From CAYJBP01 sp964368605 (GTDB taxonomy: Bacteria; Bacillota; Dehalobacteriia; UBA4068), in contig CAYJBP010000031.1 of the NCBI GenBank assembly GCA_964368605.1, forward strand, positions 1 to 21,909: a DNA stretch of 21,909 nucleotides, read 5' to 3'. The position numbers and the translations under genes were made by a program. Below, in pieces: positions 8,168 through 15,550 of this stretch. Numbering within the stretch: position 1 is the stretch's first letter; each line of letters starts with the position of its first letter. The notes under the pieces are model-generated. The model did no database searches and was not told where the DNA came from. It was given only the letters and a program-made list of their open reading frames with translations.

Positions 8168-9853
8168 ATGAAATTTTCACAAATCCCTTATCTTAAACCG
8201 GATTTTGAGCAGCTTTCTACACAAATGGCAGCAGCCATTGCCGATTTTAAAAATGCCGATAATGCCGCCGGCCAATTAGCCGCCTTAAAAGCCGCCGAAG
8301 ATATCACCGCCCAATTTAATACCCAGTATGCACTGGTGAGAATTCGTCATCAAATCAATACCAATGATCAATTTTATTATCAAGAGTTGCAATGGTTTAA
8401 TCAAAAAGCGCCGATTTTGTATTTGCAATATCAAGAGCTTTTTGCCGGCATCGAAACCAGCATTTTTAAGCGAGAGATAATCGCTAAAATTGGCAATGTA
8501 ATAATGCTAAATATTAATTTGCAGCAACAAAGCATGAAAAGTGAGATTATTGCCGATATTCAGGAAGAAAACGGGCTGGTATTGGAATATACCAGGCTAA
8601 TGGCGCAGCTAACTGTAGATTTTGACAATAAAACCATGCCGCTTTCTTTGCTTATACCCTATAAAGAAAGCAGCGATCGCAATTTGCGTAAGCAGGCCTT
8701 TATTACCGAAGGGCAAAGCTATAATCAAGTTAAAGAGCAGCTAGACGATATTTTTGAGCGGCTGGTAAAAAATCGCCATCAGCAGGCGCAAAAGTTGGGT
8801 TTTGACAATTATGTGCCGCTTGGTTATGCCCGCAGGCTGCGTAATTGCTATACTAACCGGGATATAGCCATCTTTAAAGAGCAAGTTGTGCAGGAAATTG
8901 TGCCTATTGTAAATCAAATTTATGCTAATCGCCAAAAGCGTTTGGGGCTTAATAACCTTAATCTTTATGATTTAAGCTTACCATTTAAAGAGGGTGCGCC
9001 GCTTCCTCAAATATCAGGCGAGCAAATTATTAATAGCGGCCGTCAAATGTATCGGCAGATGTCGCCTGCTACCGCCGATTTTATCGATATGATGCTCGAT
9101 CATGAATTATTGGATGTTTATGCCAAAATCAACAAGGCGCCGGGTGGATTTTGTAGCTACCTAGCCGATTATAATTATCCTTTTATCTTTGCCAATTTTA
9201 ATGGCACGGCCGCCGACATCAATGTTTTTACCCATGAAATCGGCCATGCCTATGCTAAGTATCAAAATGGCTTAAAAAGCGAAAAATCTTATGCCGCCAC
9301 CTCGATGGATATTTCCGAAACCCATTCAATGAGCATGGAATTTTTAACTTCGCCCTGGCATCATTTGTTTTTTAAAGAGCATACCGCTAAATACCAGCTT
9401 GCCCTGGCCGAAAATGCCTTAATCTTTATTCCTTATGCCTGTCAGGTTGATGATTTTCAGGAGCAAATTTACTTAAACCCCAACCTTAGCCCCAGCCAAA
9501 GAGATAAATTATGGCTTAATTTGCAAAGCAAATACCGCCCTTATATCAAAGACTGCACCATTCCTTTTTACGGTGATGGTGCAGGCTGGCAAAGACAAAG
9601 CCATATTTATAAAATGCCTTTTTATTATATCGATTATGCTTTGGCGCAAATTATGGCTTTGCAATTTTTTGCCAAATTTTTAAAAGATCAAAAGCAAGCC
9701 TATGATTTATATTTTGAATTTATAGGTTTTGGCAGCCAAAAAACATTTATCGACCTAATCAAAACCTTAAACTTAGTATCTCCTTTAGAAAAAGGCCAAA
9801 TAAAGCCAATTGTTCGGGATTTATGGGCTTGGATTAAAAGCAATCAAATCTAA
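8168..9853 (+). CDS. M3 family oligoendopeptidase
   Basis: Zinc metallopeptidase of the thimet oligopeptidase/PepF superfamily, 561 residues, close to the usual size of the M3 oligoendopeptidase group. The active site is clear: HEIGH at 356-360 gives two zinc ligands and the catalytic Glu, and E384 in ISETHSMSMEF is the third ligand. A C-terminal YxxxxYxIDYALAQ-type region near 480-495 matches the substrate-binding His/Tyr region of the family. No signal peptide is present, so it is cytoplasmic. AAGGAG lies about 10 bases before the ATG. Lying directly behind a peptide importer, it probably degrades imported oligopeptides. Confidence 0.92.
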   Translation: MKFSQIPYLKPDFEQLSTQMAAAIADFKNADNAAGQLAALKAAEDITAQFNTQYALVRIRHQINTNDQFYYQELQWFNQKAPILYLQYQELFAGIETSIFKREIIAKIGNVIMLNINLQQQSMKSEIIADIQEENGLVLEYTRLMAQLTVDFDNKTMPLSLLIPYKESSDRNLRKQAFITEGQSYNQVKEQLDDIFERLVKNRHQQAQKLGFDNYVPLGYARRLRNCYTNRDIAIFKEQVVQEIVPIVNQIYANRQKRLGLNNLNLYDLSLPFKEGAPLPQISGEQIINSGRQMYRQMSPATADFIDMMLDHELLDVYAKINKAPGGFCSYLADYNYPFIFANFNGTAADINVFTHEIGHAYAKYQNGLKSEKSYAATSMDISETHSMSMEFLTSPWHHLFFKEHTAKYQLALAENALIFIPYACQVDDFQEQIYLNPNLSPSQRDKLWLNLQSKYRPYIKDCTIPFYGDGAGWQRQSHIYKMPFYYIDYALAQIMALQFFAKFLKDQKQAYDLYFEFIGFGSQKTFIDLIKTLNLVSPLEKGQIKPIVRDLWAWIKSNQI

Positions 9854-9891
9854 CTTATTAATCAGAAAATTAACTCTATTATATTATCTTA

Positions 9892-9919
9892 TTGTAGTTA
9901 TTGCTTTTTATGCTATAAT
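9892..9919 (+). promoter_or_regulatory. Putative sigma-A promoter of the HD-GYP gene
   Basis: A perfect TATAAT at 9914-9919 is preceded by TTGTAG at 9892-9897 with a 16-base spacer; only the first three bases of the -35 match. A start near 9926 would place the palindrome at 9933-9952 at about +8 to +27. Confidence 0.45.
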
Positions 9920-9932
9920 AGTGGTATTGTGC

Positions 9933-9952
9933 TATTTTTAGGCCTAAAAATA
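9933..9952. promoter_or_regulatory. Perfect 20-bp palindrome, candidate operator
   Basis: TATTTTTAGGCCTAAAAATA is exactly self-complementary over 20 bases with no central spacer. It begins 14 bases after the TATAAT of the preceding promoter and ends 52 bases before the TTG start of the HD-GYP gene, the position expected of a repressor site. No run of T follows, so it does not resemble a terminator. I did not see a second copy in the window. The regulator is unknown. Confidence 0.5.
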
Positions 9953-10004
9953 ATGATTAATAGCTGCCGGGTTTGGCTATATACTTAGAAAGGGGTGGTC
10001 AGTT

Positions 10005-11963
10005 TTGCAAGAGCAATTCAATAAAATAATTGAAAATGAATTACTTTTTAAAGAGATGGCCACCAAGCAATTTGTGGCTGATAGCAGCATTAATCGCCGC
10101 AATGTTAAGCAGCACCTAGCTAATCACAGTAAGGAAATTCGTCATATTATCCATACCACCAATAATTTAATAGATCAATATGTTATGCCTTTTCTTAAAG
10201 AGCCGGGCTCGATTAGCAAGGAAGAAGCCTTGCAATTTCAGGATTTTGCATCCCGGTTATCCGGCTACCGAGAAAGTATTGATACCGGGCTATCTTATGA
10301 TATTCATCATGCCCTTACCGAATATGCGCGGCTAAATAATGATGATTCAATTTATATTCATAATATGTTTTATAAAGGGCTAACTTTATTTTATTTAGAC
10401 AGGCTGATTTTTAAGCCCGAGATGTCGGAATGTTATAGCAAGGTAATTGCCTTTGCCGACCGCTATGTGCATTGCGATCAAGCCAGCCGCAATTTAATTG
10501 CCCGTGCCCATGGTAATTATTATATTAGTGTACGCAACTCGGATATCGACGAAATTTATCGCCGTTATGATCAGGCCGCTTATTTTTGGAATTATGTTGG
10601 TTGCAAGGTAGATCCCCACTTTCCTTGGAATGCTTATATGCAAAATTTGCATGAAAATGTATGTTCTACCACTATTACCACATTGCGCTCAAGCCAATAT
10701 AGCCATACGGTTAAGGATTGGCAAAAAAAGCGCCTTTTGCAATCGGCGCAATATCTTTATGATTTAAATATAAAGAATGAATATTTGCCTAATCATGATT
10801 ACACCTCTTTGCAGATTAAACATATTTATTATCTGCGTGCTGCCAAATATTATAATGGCATGATGTCGTCCGGCAAGCTTTTGGATACTTTTTATGATCT
10901 TTATAAGCAAGCCAAAAACGAATACAATTATGATGATTTATACAAAAAGCTGCATGTATCTGCTTTATACATGCATTATTTGGCTGCCGATCCGCCGCCT
11001 GAAGCCGAGCAAAAAAAGCTGCAAAAAATTGCTATTAACATGGAAGAAGATGTTTTAAAATATGTAGAAAACATCCCCCTTAATATAGATAATGGCCACG
11101 TAACCGGCATGATTACTAATTTTACAATTGGCAGTAAGCAGTATTTAAACTATCATTCCTATTTAAAACTGCTATTATCGATGACGGTATTTAGGCATAT
11201 ACCTACCTATGTGCATTCGGTAATGGTAGCAAAAATGTCTTATACGATTGTTGAATATTTAATCAAATATATGCCCAAAACTTTAATTGGTTTACCGGGC
11301 ATAGATAGCGAGCAAGATGTAGTAGTTAAAGCCGAGGAAATTTTGAATTTTGTTTGGTATTGCGGTTTAATTCATGATATTGGCAAAATTGTTTATTCGC
11401 ATTTGGTATCTTTTTATGTGCGTCGTTTAAATGATAAGGAATTTCATATGATTAAGCAACATTCGACCAAGGCCGAGGATTTTATTAAAATTTCGCCTGA
11501 TGCCGGCTTCGAAAATATGGCGCTTGAGGTGGCCAAAAATGCTAAAAATATGAAGCTTGAAGATAATCCCGATCTTTTTGCCTGCTTTAGTGATATTGCT
11601 TTTGGCCATCATAAGAGTTATGATGGTAAATTTGGCTATCCTAATGAGTTTAATAATTTAGAATCTCAGGTTAAAACGGTAATTGATATTATTTCGATTA
11701 CCGATTCTATCGATGCTGCCACCGATAGTGTAGGCCGCAGCTATGCCAAAGAGAAGTTTTTAAGCGATATGGAAGATGACTTATTATCGCAAATTGATAC
11801 TCGTTATAATCCGGTAATCGCTAAGGCTATTTTTGAAAACAAGGAGCTATATGATGCTATCGATACGATACTTAATGAGTATCGATATGATATTTACTAT
11901 TCATGTTTTTCGACAGATGATTTTTCCAAAACGATGATACCGCCTAATGAGAGTACATTTTAA
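10005..11963 (+). CDS. HD-GYP-like phosphohydrolase with an uncharacterised N-terminal half
   Basis: A 652-residue cytoplasmic protein starting at TTG, chosen because AAAGGGGTGG lies just upstream. Residues about 400-640 form an HD domain of the HD-GYP type: a first His in TYVHSVMVAKMS (near 404), the HD pair in LIHDIGK (457-458), H481 and H486 in HMIKQHS, H535-H536 followed by YDGKFGYP (539-546) in place of the textbook HHExxDGxGYP, and a late Asp in SITDSIDAATD. HD-GYP proteins commonly hydrolyse cyclic-di-GMP or related dinucleotides. The first roughly 390 residues are predicted mainly helical, rich in Tyr, His and Asn, with no transmembrane segment and no family I recognise; a sensor role is a guess. 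It is alone, with its own promoter and palindrome. Confidence 0.8.
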   Translation: MQEQFNKIIENELLFKEMATKQFVADSSINRRNVKQHLANHSKEIRHIIHTTNNLIDQYVMPFLKEPGSISKEEALQFQDFASRLSGYRESIDTGLSYDIHHALTEYARLNNDDSIYIHNMFYKGLTLFYLDRLIFKPEMSECYSKVIAFADRYVHCDQASRNLIARAHGNYYISVRNSDIDEIYRRYDQAAYFWNYVGCKVDPHFPWNAYMQNLHENVCSTTITTLRSSQYSHTVKDWQKKRLLQSAQYLYDLNIKNEYLPNHDYTSLQIKHIYYLRAAKYYNGMMSSGKLLDTFYDLYKQAKNEYNYDDLYKKLHVSALYMHYLAADPPPEAEQKKLQKIAINMEEDVLKYVENIPLNIDNGHVTGMITNFTIGSKQYLNYHSYLKLLLSMTVFRHIPTYVHSVMVAKMSYTIVEYLIKYMPKTLIGLPGIDSEQDVVVKAEEILNFVWYCGLIHDIGKIVYSHLVSFYVRRLNDKEFHMIKQHSTKAEDFIKISPDAGFENMALEVAKNAKNMKLEDNPDLFACFSDIAFGHHKSYDGKFGYPNEFNNLESQVKTVIDIISITDSIDAATDSVGRSYAKEKFLSDMEDDLLSQIDTRYNPVIAKAIFENKELYDAIDTILNEYRYDIYYSCFSTDDFSKTMIPPNESTF

Positions 11964-12140
11964 AGGCTTTTTGTTTACTTTTATTATTTGCCTGTTTTTA
12001 GTTTGGTTGTAGGCTACTTACTTTTATCGGCGATATTTATATTTGCTTGTGTTTTAAGGTTTTATTGTCTCTTAGCGCCACCTCCTAGCACTATCAGCCC
12101 GATTTCCCCAAAACCGACCATAATTAAAAAAACAATCATC

Positions 12141-12184
12141 AAAAAAGCTGCCGCAAATGAAATTTCACTTGCGACAGCCTTTTT
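12141..12184 (-). terminator. Rho-independent terminator of the oxidoreductase/ThiS operon, possibly bidirectional
   Basis: On the minus strand a 32-base stem-loop (12178-12147) begins GCTG and ends CAGC, with CGCAA/TTGCG and a TGAAATTTCA core; two G-U pairs complete the stem. It is followed by six T (12146-12141), 22 bases past the stop of the ThiS-like gene. On the plus strand the same stem has two A-C mismatches but is followed by CTTTTTATT, so it could also stop the HD-GYP transcript. The rest of 11964-12200 holds no gene I can support. Confidence 0.8.
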
Positions 12185-12200
12185 ATTGCCATCCGGGGCT

Positions 12201-12410
12201 TTAGCCCCCCCCTCGCATATATACCAAATTTATTTGGTCACCATCTTTAAGCAGGTGGGTTTCATAATTGGCTAATAATAAAGATTGGCCATTAATCCAT
12301 ACCGCCGTGGCTGTTTTCTTTAGGCCGCGTTCCAAAATCAGCTCCATCACCGTGGGCGCTTTACTAAATTTGGTGGCCTGCTTATTAACTATAACTTCAA
12401 TTTGGCTCAT
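12201..12410 (-). CDS. ThiS/MoaD-like sulfur carrier protein
   Basis: A 69-residue ubiquitin-fold small protein ending in Gly-Gly-Gly (VYMRGGG), the C-terminus that is adenylated and thiocarboxylated in ThiS and MoaD. WINGQSLLLANY (residues 38-49) and LLKDGDQINLVYM (53-65) are characteristic of the family. It begins nine bases after the stop of the aldehyde:ferredoxin oxidoreductase gene and is followed by the terminator, so the two form an operon. MoaD donates sulfur to molybdopterin, the precursor of the tungsten-pterin cofactor; a small carrier beside an AOR-family enzyme is a known arrangement. ThiS versus MoaD cannot be settled by eye; context favours the pterin cofactor. Confidence 0.82.
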   Translation of the reverse strand: MSQIEVIVNKQATKFSKAPTVMELILERGLKKTATAVWINGQSLLLANYETHLLKDGDQINLVYMRGGG

Positions 12411-12419
12411 AAAATCCCC

Positions 12420-14318
12420 TTAATTATTTAACCAGTCTAAGCCCAAATTCTTGAGTGTTTCGGGCTTAGGACGCCCTTCCTCATCCCAGCCGGCCAAACG
12501 ATAATAGGTTTGGCGCACTTTGTAAAAATCGTCTTCCGATAACTGCCGCCCCTTCTCCGGGCCGGTTGTTACTTCTTCAAAACTGCGCTTGGGCAAAATA
12601 TCCTCTTTAGAGGTAAAGCCTATCTGCGCATTAAACCAACGCATCATATTAATGCGGCGTGCCCCAACCTGCATCAATTCATACATGGTTAGCTCCCAGC
12701 CTAAACCGTACTTGGCAAAATTGATAATATCGGTAGGCCCATAAATTCCCCAGGTAAGTGCCCACGGGAACTGGCATAAACATAAAGTATCCAGAATAGA
12801 TACATATTGTTGGGTGGTTAAAGCAAAATGAGCCTTGGTATCATCTATGCAGGTAATCGGATCCTCATAGGTATAGTTAATGCCCAATTGAGCCAATCTT
12901 TGGCTGGGCATCGAATCCCAAGGTGCACCTAAGCTGGTATCATGATCCGAGCTTTGATGGTCGGCACCAAAGGGGTTAACCGCATAAATTAAGCCCAATG
13001 CCGCCTTTTGTTGTGCCATATGAGCAGGGAATTCTTGATTCTTTACGCCCATAAATAAATCTTCGGCACCTTCGATAAGTTTAGCCATCCGGCCACCACC
13101 TTCGGCCATCAAGTTACCAAAGCCTTCCCTTTTGGCTATCATCGGCAAAATAGTGGTATAAATCGAGCCATCACCAAAAGCAAATTCTAAACCGCCGGTA
13201 TCTTCTTTAGTTAAAAGGCCTTTTTCGAAACATTCCATCACAAAGGCCACCGTGCCGCCGGCGCTGATTGTATCCATACCCAATTGATTGCAAAGCTGAT
13301 TGGCCTGGCAAACATGATTTAAATTGTCTACCCCACAAAAAGAGCCAAAAGACGAGGCGGTTTCGTATTCCGGGCCGCCAAAGCGGGGCTTTACGCCGGC
13401 CTCTTCAATTTCGACAACCCTTTTACAGCGTACCACGCAAGCATAGCAGGTTTCACGCTTTTTAAGAATTGTTTCGCTAATTGTAGTGCCGGTGATTTTT
13501 TTGGCATTTTCCGGATCTTGATAGGTTAATTGCCAGTTTTTATAAGCATGGAAGCCAAAGCTATTAAATAAATCCAAGTCGGCATTAGAACCATGCACGG
13601 CAATGGCATTTAAAATTTCGCATTCGCCCTCTAAGCGCACTTTGCCTTCTTTGGCAAGAGCGGTCATAGCCTCTTTATTATGGGCGGTACGGGGCTTGGC
13701 CTTGGCTATGGCCACGGCCTTTAGATTTTTGCTGCCCATAACCGCACCTAAACCATTACGGCCATTGGCACGCGAGCATTGATGAATAACGGCTGCAAAT
13801 CTAACGGCATTTTCCCCGGCCTGACCAATTAAAGAAATCTCGAGCTTATCGGTGCCCAAATCGGCAAAAATACCATCTTCGGCCTCGTCGGCACCTTTGC
13901 CCCAAATGGCCTCGGCACTGCGCAGCTCTACTTTTTCGCCATCAATATGCAAATAGGTGGGCTTAGCAGCCTTACCTCTAAAAATTACGGCATCATAACC
14001 GCTGCTTTTTAAGGCAGCACCAATATTACCGCCAACTTGGCTATCGCCCATGCCGCCGGTAAGCGGGCTTTTAGCTGCAATATTCATTCGGCTGCTGCCC
14101 GAAAAAGCAAAACCGGTTAATGGTGATACACTCCATACCATTAAGGCATCGGGATCTAATGGGTCGATTTTAGGATCCATCTCCTGCAAAATTAAATAAA
14201 CGCCCAAGGCCGAGCCGCCCGGATATTGCCTATAAATATCGGCAGCTAAAGTGCGCCTTTCGATTTGACCTGTAGTTAAGTTTACATCCAAAATTTGTGC
14301 ATCCGAAAACAAATTCAT
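12420..14318 (-). CDS. aor: Aldehyde:ferredoxin oxidoreductase, tungsten enzyme family
   Basis: A 632-residue member of the AOR family, whose characterised enzymes oxidise aldehydes (or reduce acids) with ferredoxin, using a tungsten bis-pyranopterin and one [4Fe-4S] cluster. The N-terminal domain shows YPGGSALGVYL (32-42), SPLTG at 65-69 and SPLTGGMGDSQVGG (84-97) for pterin binding. Cluster ligands are C291, C294 and C298 (CYACVVRC), with the fourth in CLCQF (C513 or C515). The C-terminus GWDEEGRPKPETLKNLGL is typical. Length is normal and no signal peptide is present. AAGGGGG precedes the ATG. The exact aldehyde substrate cannot be read from sequence; YdhV-like and other AOR subfamilies remain possible. 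Co-transcribed with the ThiS-like gene. Confidence 0.93.
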   Translation of the reverse strand: MNLFSDAQILDVNLTTGQIERRTLAADIYRQYPGGSALGVYLILQEMDPKIDPLDPDALMVWSVSPLTGFAFSGSSRMNIAAKSPLTGGMGDSQVGGNIGAALKSSGYDAVIFRGKAAKPTYLHIDGEKVELRSAEAIWGKGADEAEDGIFADLGTDKLEISLIGQAGENAVRFAAVIHQCSRANGRNGLGAVMGSKNLKAVAIAKAKPRTAHNKEAMTALAKEGKVRLEGECEILNAIAVHGSNADLDLFNSFGFHAYKNWQLTYQDPENAKKITGTTISETILKKRETCYACVVRCKRVVEIEEAGVKPRFGGPEYETASSFGSFCGVDNLNHVCQANQLCNQLGMDTISAGGTVAFVMECFEKGLLTKEDTGGLEFAFGDGSIYTTILPMIAKREGFGNLMAEGGGRMAKLIEGAEDLFMGVKNQEFPAHMAQQKAALGLIYAVNPFGADHQSSDHDTSLGAPWDSMPSQRLAQLGINYTYEDPITCIDDTKAHFALTTQQYVSILDTLCLCQFPWALTWGIYGPTDIINFAKYGLGWELTMYELMQVGARRINMMRWFNAQIGFTSKEDILPKRSFEEVTTGPEKGRQLSEDDFYKVRQTYYRLAGWDEEGRPKPETLKNLGLDWLNN

Positions 14319-14374
14319 TTTATTACCCCCTTAAATAATGCTTAGCTTTAACAAGTTATTATCTGATTATTCGT

Positions 14375-14405
14375 ATTATAACATATATATTATGCTGCTT
14401 GTAAA
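14375..14405 (-). promoter_or_regulatory. Putative promoter of the oxidoreductase operon
   Basis: On the minus strand TATAAT (14380-14375) is preceded by TGT, giving an extended -10 (TGnTATAAT). The best -35 is TTTACA (14405-14400), at a long 19-base spacing; the extended -10 may compensate. It lies about 57 bases upstream of the ATG at 14318. Confidence 0.45.
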
Positions 14406-14522
14406 TATCAGTTTTTGTTAATATTTCAATAAAATATCATGTGCAGGCGAGATTTATTTTTAGGCAGGACAGTCACCATCATAATTTTGCTGCATATCAT
14501 GCTATACCATAAACCAAAAGGG

Positions 14523-15227
14523 GTGATTTTTATTACAGCTATTTGCCTAAAAATCAATGGTCGGCCTTGGCCGATTATCGGCTTTATTGCTTACTTAAAC
14601 AATCATGTTTTTCCGCCATTATTAACCAAAGAGCAAGAAGCAATTTATATCGAGCGTAGTTTAAATGGCGATTTAGAGGGGCGCAATGCCTTAATCGAGC
14701 ATAATTTGCGCTTGGTTGCCCATATTTGCAAAAAATTTGAAACAGCAGGCATTGATCGTGAGGATTTAATTTCGATCGGTACAATTGGCCTGATTAAGGC
14801 CATCAATACTTTTTCGCCGGATCGCAAAGCCCGATTGGCAACCTATGCAGCACGTTGCATCGAAAACGAGATTTTGATGTTCTTAAGGGCAGGCAAAAAT
14901 GCTAAATCGGAAATTTCCCTGCAAGACCCGGTTGGCACCGATAAAGAGGGCAATGAGGTAACCCTGCTCGAAATTTTGGCCGCCCTGGACGAAGGTGTGC
15001 CGGAAATAATCGAAAATGCCGAGGAAAAAAAGCTGCTGCGCAAAGCCCTTTATGTGCTAAATGAACGCGAACAATATGTTATAGAAAAACGCTATGGCCT
15101 AAGCGGTAATGATGGCCTAACCCAAAAAGAGGTTGGCAAGGCCATGGGCATTAGCAGGTCTTATGTAAGCAGGATAGAGAAAAAAGCGCTAGAAAAACTT
15201 AAAAAAAGGTTAAACAAGGAAGAATAA
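14523..15227 (+). CDS. sigK: RNA polymerase sigma-K type late-sporulation sigma factor
   Basis: Sigma-70 family factor that in Bacillus directs late mother-cell transcription in sporulation. Region 2 is nearly identical in pattern to SigK: EHNLRLVAHICKKFE, then DREDLISIGTIGLIKAI, then ATYAARCIENEILM. The DKEGNEVTLLEIL segment and the region 4 helix-turn-helix (LTQKEVGKAMGISRSYVSRI) agree. The frame stays open to an ATG at 14439 (262 residues), but no ribosome site precedes it. AAAAGGGGTG at 14516-14525 instead points to about 14532, where the in-frame codon is ATT. I report the in-frame GTG at 14523 (234 residues, near the 241 of B. subtilis pro-SigK) as a compromise. The 26 or so residues before FPPLL are the length of a pro-sequence but less hydrophobic. 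The gene is uninterrupted, with no skin-type element. Confidence 0.87.
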   Translation: MIFITAICLKINGRPWPIIGFIAYLNNHVFPPLLTKEQEAIYIERSLNGDLEGRNALIEHNLRLVAHICKKFETAGIDREDLISIGTIGLIKAINTFSPDRKARLATYAARCIENEILMFLRAGKNAKSEISLQDPVGTDKEGNEVTLLEILAALDEGVPEIIENAEEKKLLRKALYVLNEREQYVIEKRYGLSGNDGLTQKEVGKAMGISRSYVSRIEKKALEKLKKRLNKEE

Positions 15228-15250
15228 GTATCGCAAAGGGGGTTTATTTT

Positions 15251-15370
15251 GTGCTAAATATAGTACAAAATAGGCTTTCTTTTTTGGGGCTTAAAGCAAC
15301 AATAAAGACCATCGGCCATTGGCTAAGCCATTACTTGACAACCATAGCAATACATTATATAATAGTATAA
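15251..15370 (+). CDS. Possible 39-residue small protein
   Basis: A GTG-started frame of 39 codons lies 23 bases after the sigma factor and has one of the best ribosome sites in the window (AAAGGGGG, eight bases upstream). The product is hydrophobic and basic (begins MLNIVQNRLSFLGLK, ends AIHYIIV). No family is recognised. It overlaps the consensus promoter at 15335-15363, and its first bases form an 11-bp AT-rich hairpin (15246-15271). It could be a real small protein, a remnant, or a chance frame. Confidence 0.3.
   Translation: MLNIVQNRLSFLGLKATIKTIGHWLSHYLTTIAIHYIIV
15335..15363 (+). promoter_or_regulatory. Perfect consensus sigma-A promoter
   Basis: TTGACA (15335-15340), a 17-base spacer, then TATAAT (15358-15363): both boxes match consensus exactly. 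Transcription should begin near 15370, just before the first strand of the structured leader. So strong a promoter implies that expression is controlled mainly by premature termination. Confidence 0.9.
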
Positions 15371-15374
15371 ATAA

Positions 15375-15512
15375 GCTTTATTCGAGCTATATTTCCTAAG
15401 GTATTGCTAAGGAATTATAGCCGGGGTTGGGCGGGAAACTGCCTAGCCTCCCTTGCGGAAAGAATAAGCCAAAGTTTGCTTTTATAGGCTGCCTTTGGGC
15501 TGGCCTTTTTTT
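15375..15512 (+). promoter_or_regulatory. Candidate OFF riboswitch, possibly molybdenum/tungsten cofactor class
   Basis: The leader folds by hand into a three-way junction. P1 is 15375-15383 with 15462-15469 (one bulged base). P2 is 15386-15397 with 15410-15421. P3 is a 10-bp stem, 15425-15434 with 15439-15448, capped by GAAA. Then come CCUCCC and GCGGAAAG. A terminator hairpin with seven T follows. The segment AGCCAAAG (15467-15474) overlaps the 3' strand of P1 and can pair with CTTTGGGCT (15493-15501), destroying the terminator. Ligand-stabilised P1 would therefore release the terminator and turn the gene off. The GGCGGGAAAC-GCC, CCUCCC, GGAAAG order recalls the Moco RNA motif, but that class assignment is from memory and partly from context. 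TPP, cobalamin, FMN, SAM and lysine consensus elements are absent. Confidence 0.7.
15487..15512 (+). terminator. Intrinsic terminator of the riboswitch leader
   Basis: GGC-T-GCC (15487-15493), loop TTTG, then GGC-TG-GCC (15498-15505), followed at once by seven T (15506-15512). It lies 38 bases before the ATG of the lipoprotein gene, so it acts as an attenuator rather than ending an upstream gene. Confidence 0.8.
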
Positions 15513-15550
15513 GTGTTTTAGCCCCAAAGCTACTATTTTAGGAGGTTATT

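Noticed and set aside
12065..12139. Minus-strand peptide of about 25 residues with a loosely TatA-like VGFGEIGLIVLGGGAKR stretch
   Set aside because: It begins inside the T-tract of the terminator with no ribosome site, the spacing between Glu and GAK is about four residues too short for TatA, and no amphipathic helix follows.
11988..12275. 95-codon plus-strand frame downstream of the HD-GYP gene
   Set aside because: It starts at TTG without a ribosome site, runs through the terminator hairpin and overlaps the ThiS-like gene on the other strand.
14479..14510. Sigma-E or sigma-K type promoter for sigK (TCATAAT, then CATATCAT or TATACCAT)
   Set aside because: The candidate boxes are 7 or 17 bases apart, not the roughly 14 expected, so the match is not convincing.
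15246..15280. Hairpin ATTTTGTGCTA/TAGTACAAAAT as a sigK terminator
   Set aside because: The stem is AT-rich and the T-run starts several bases after it; a weak terminator is possible but not supported enough to list.
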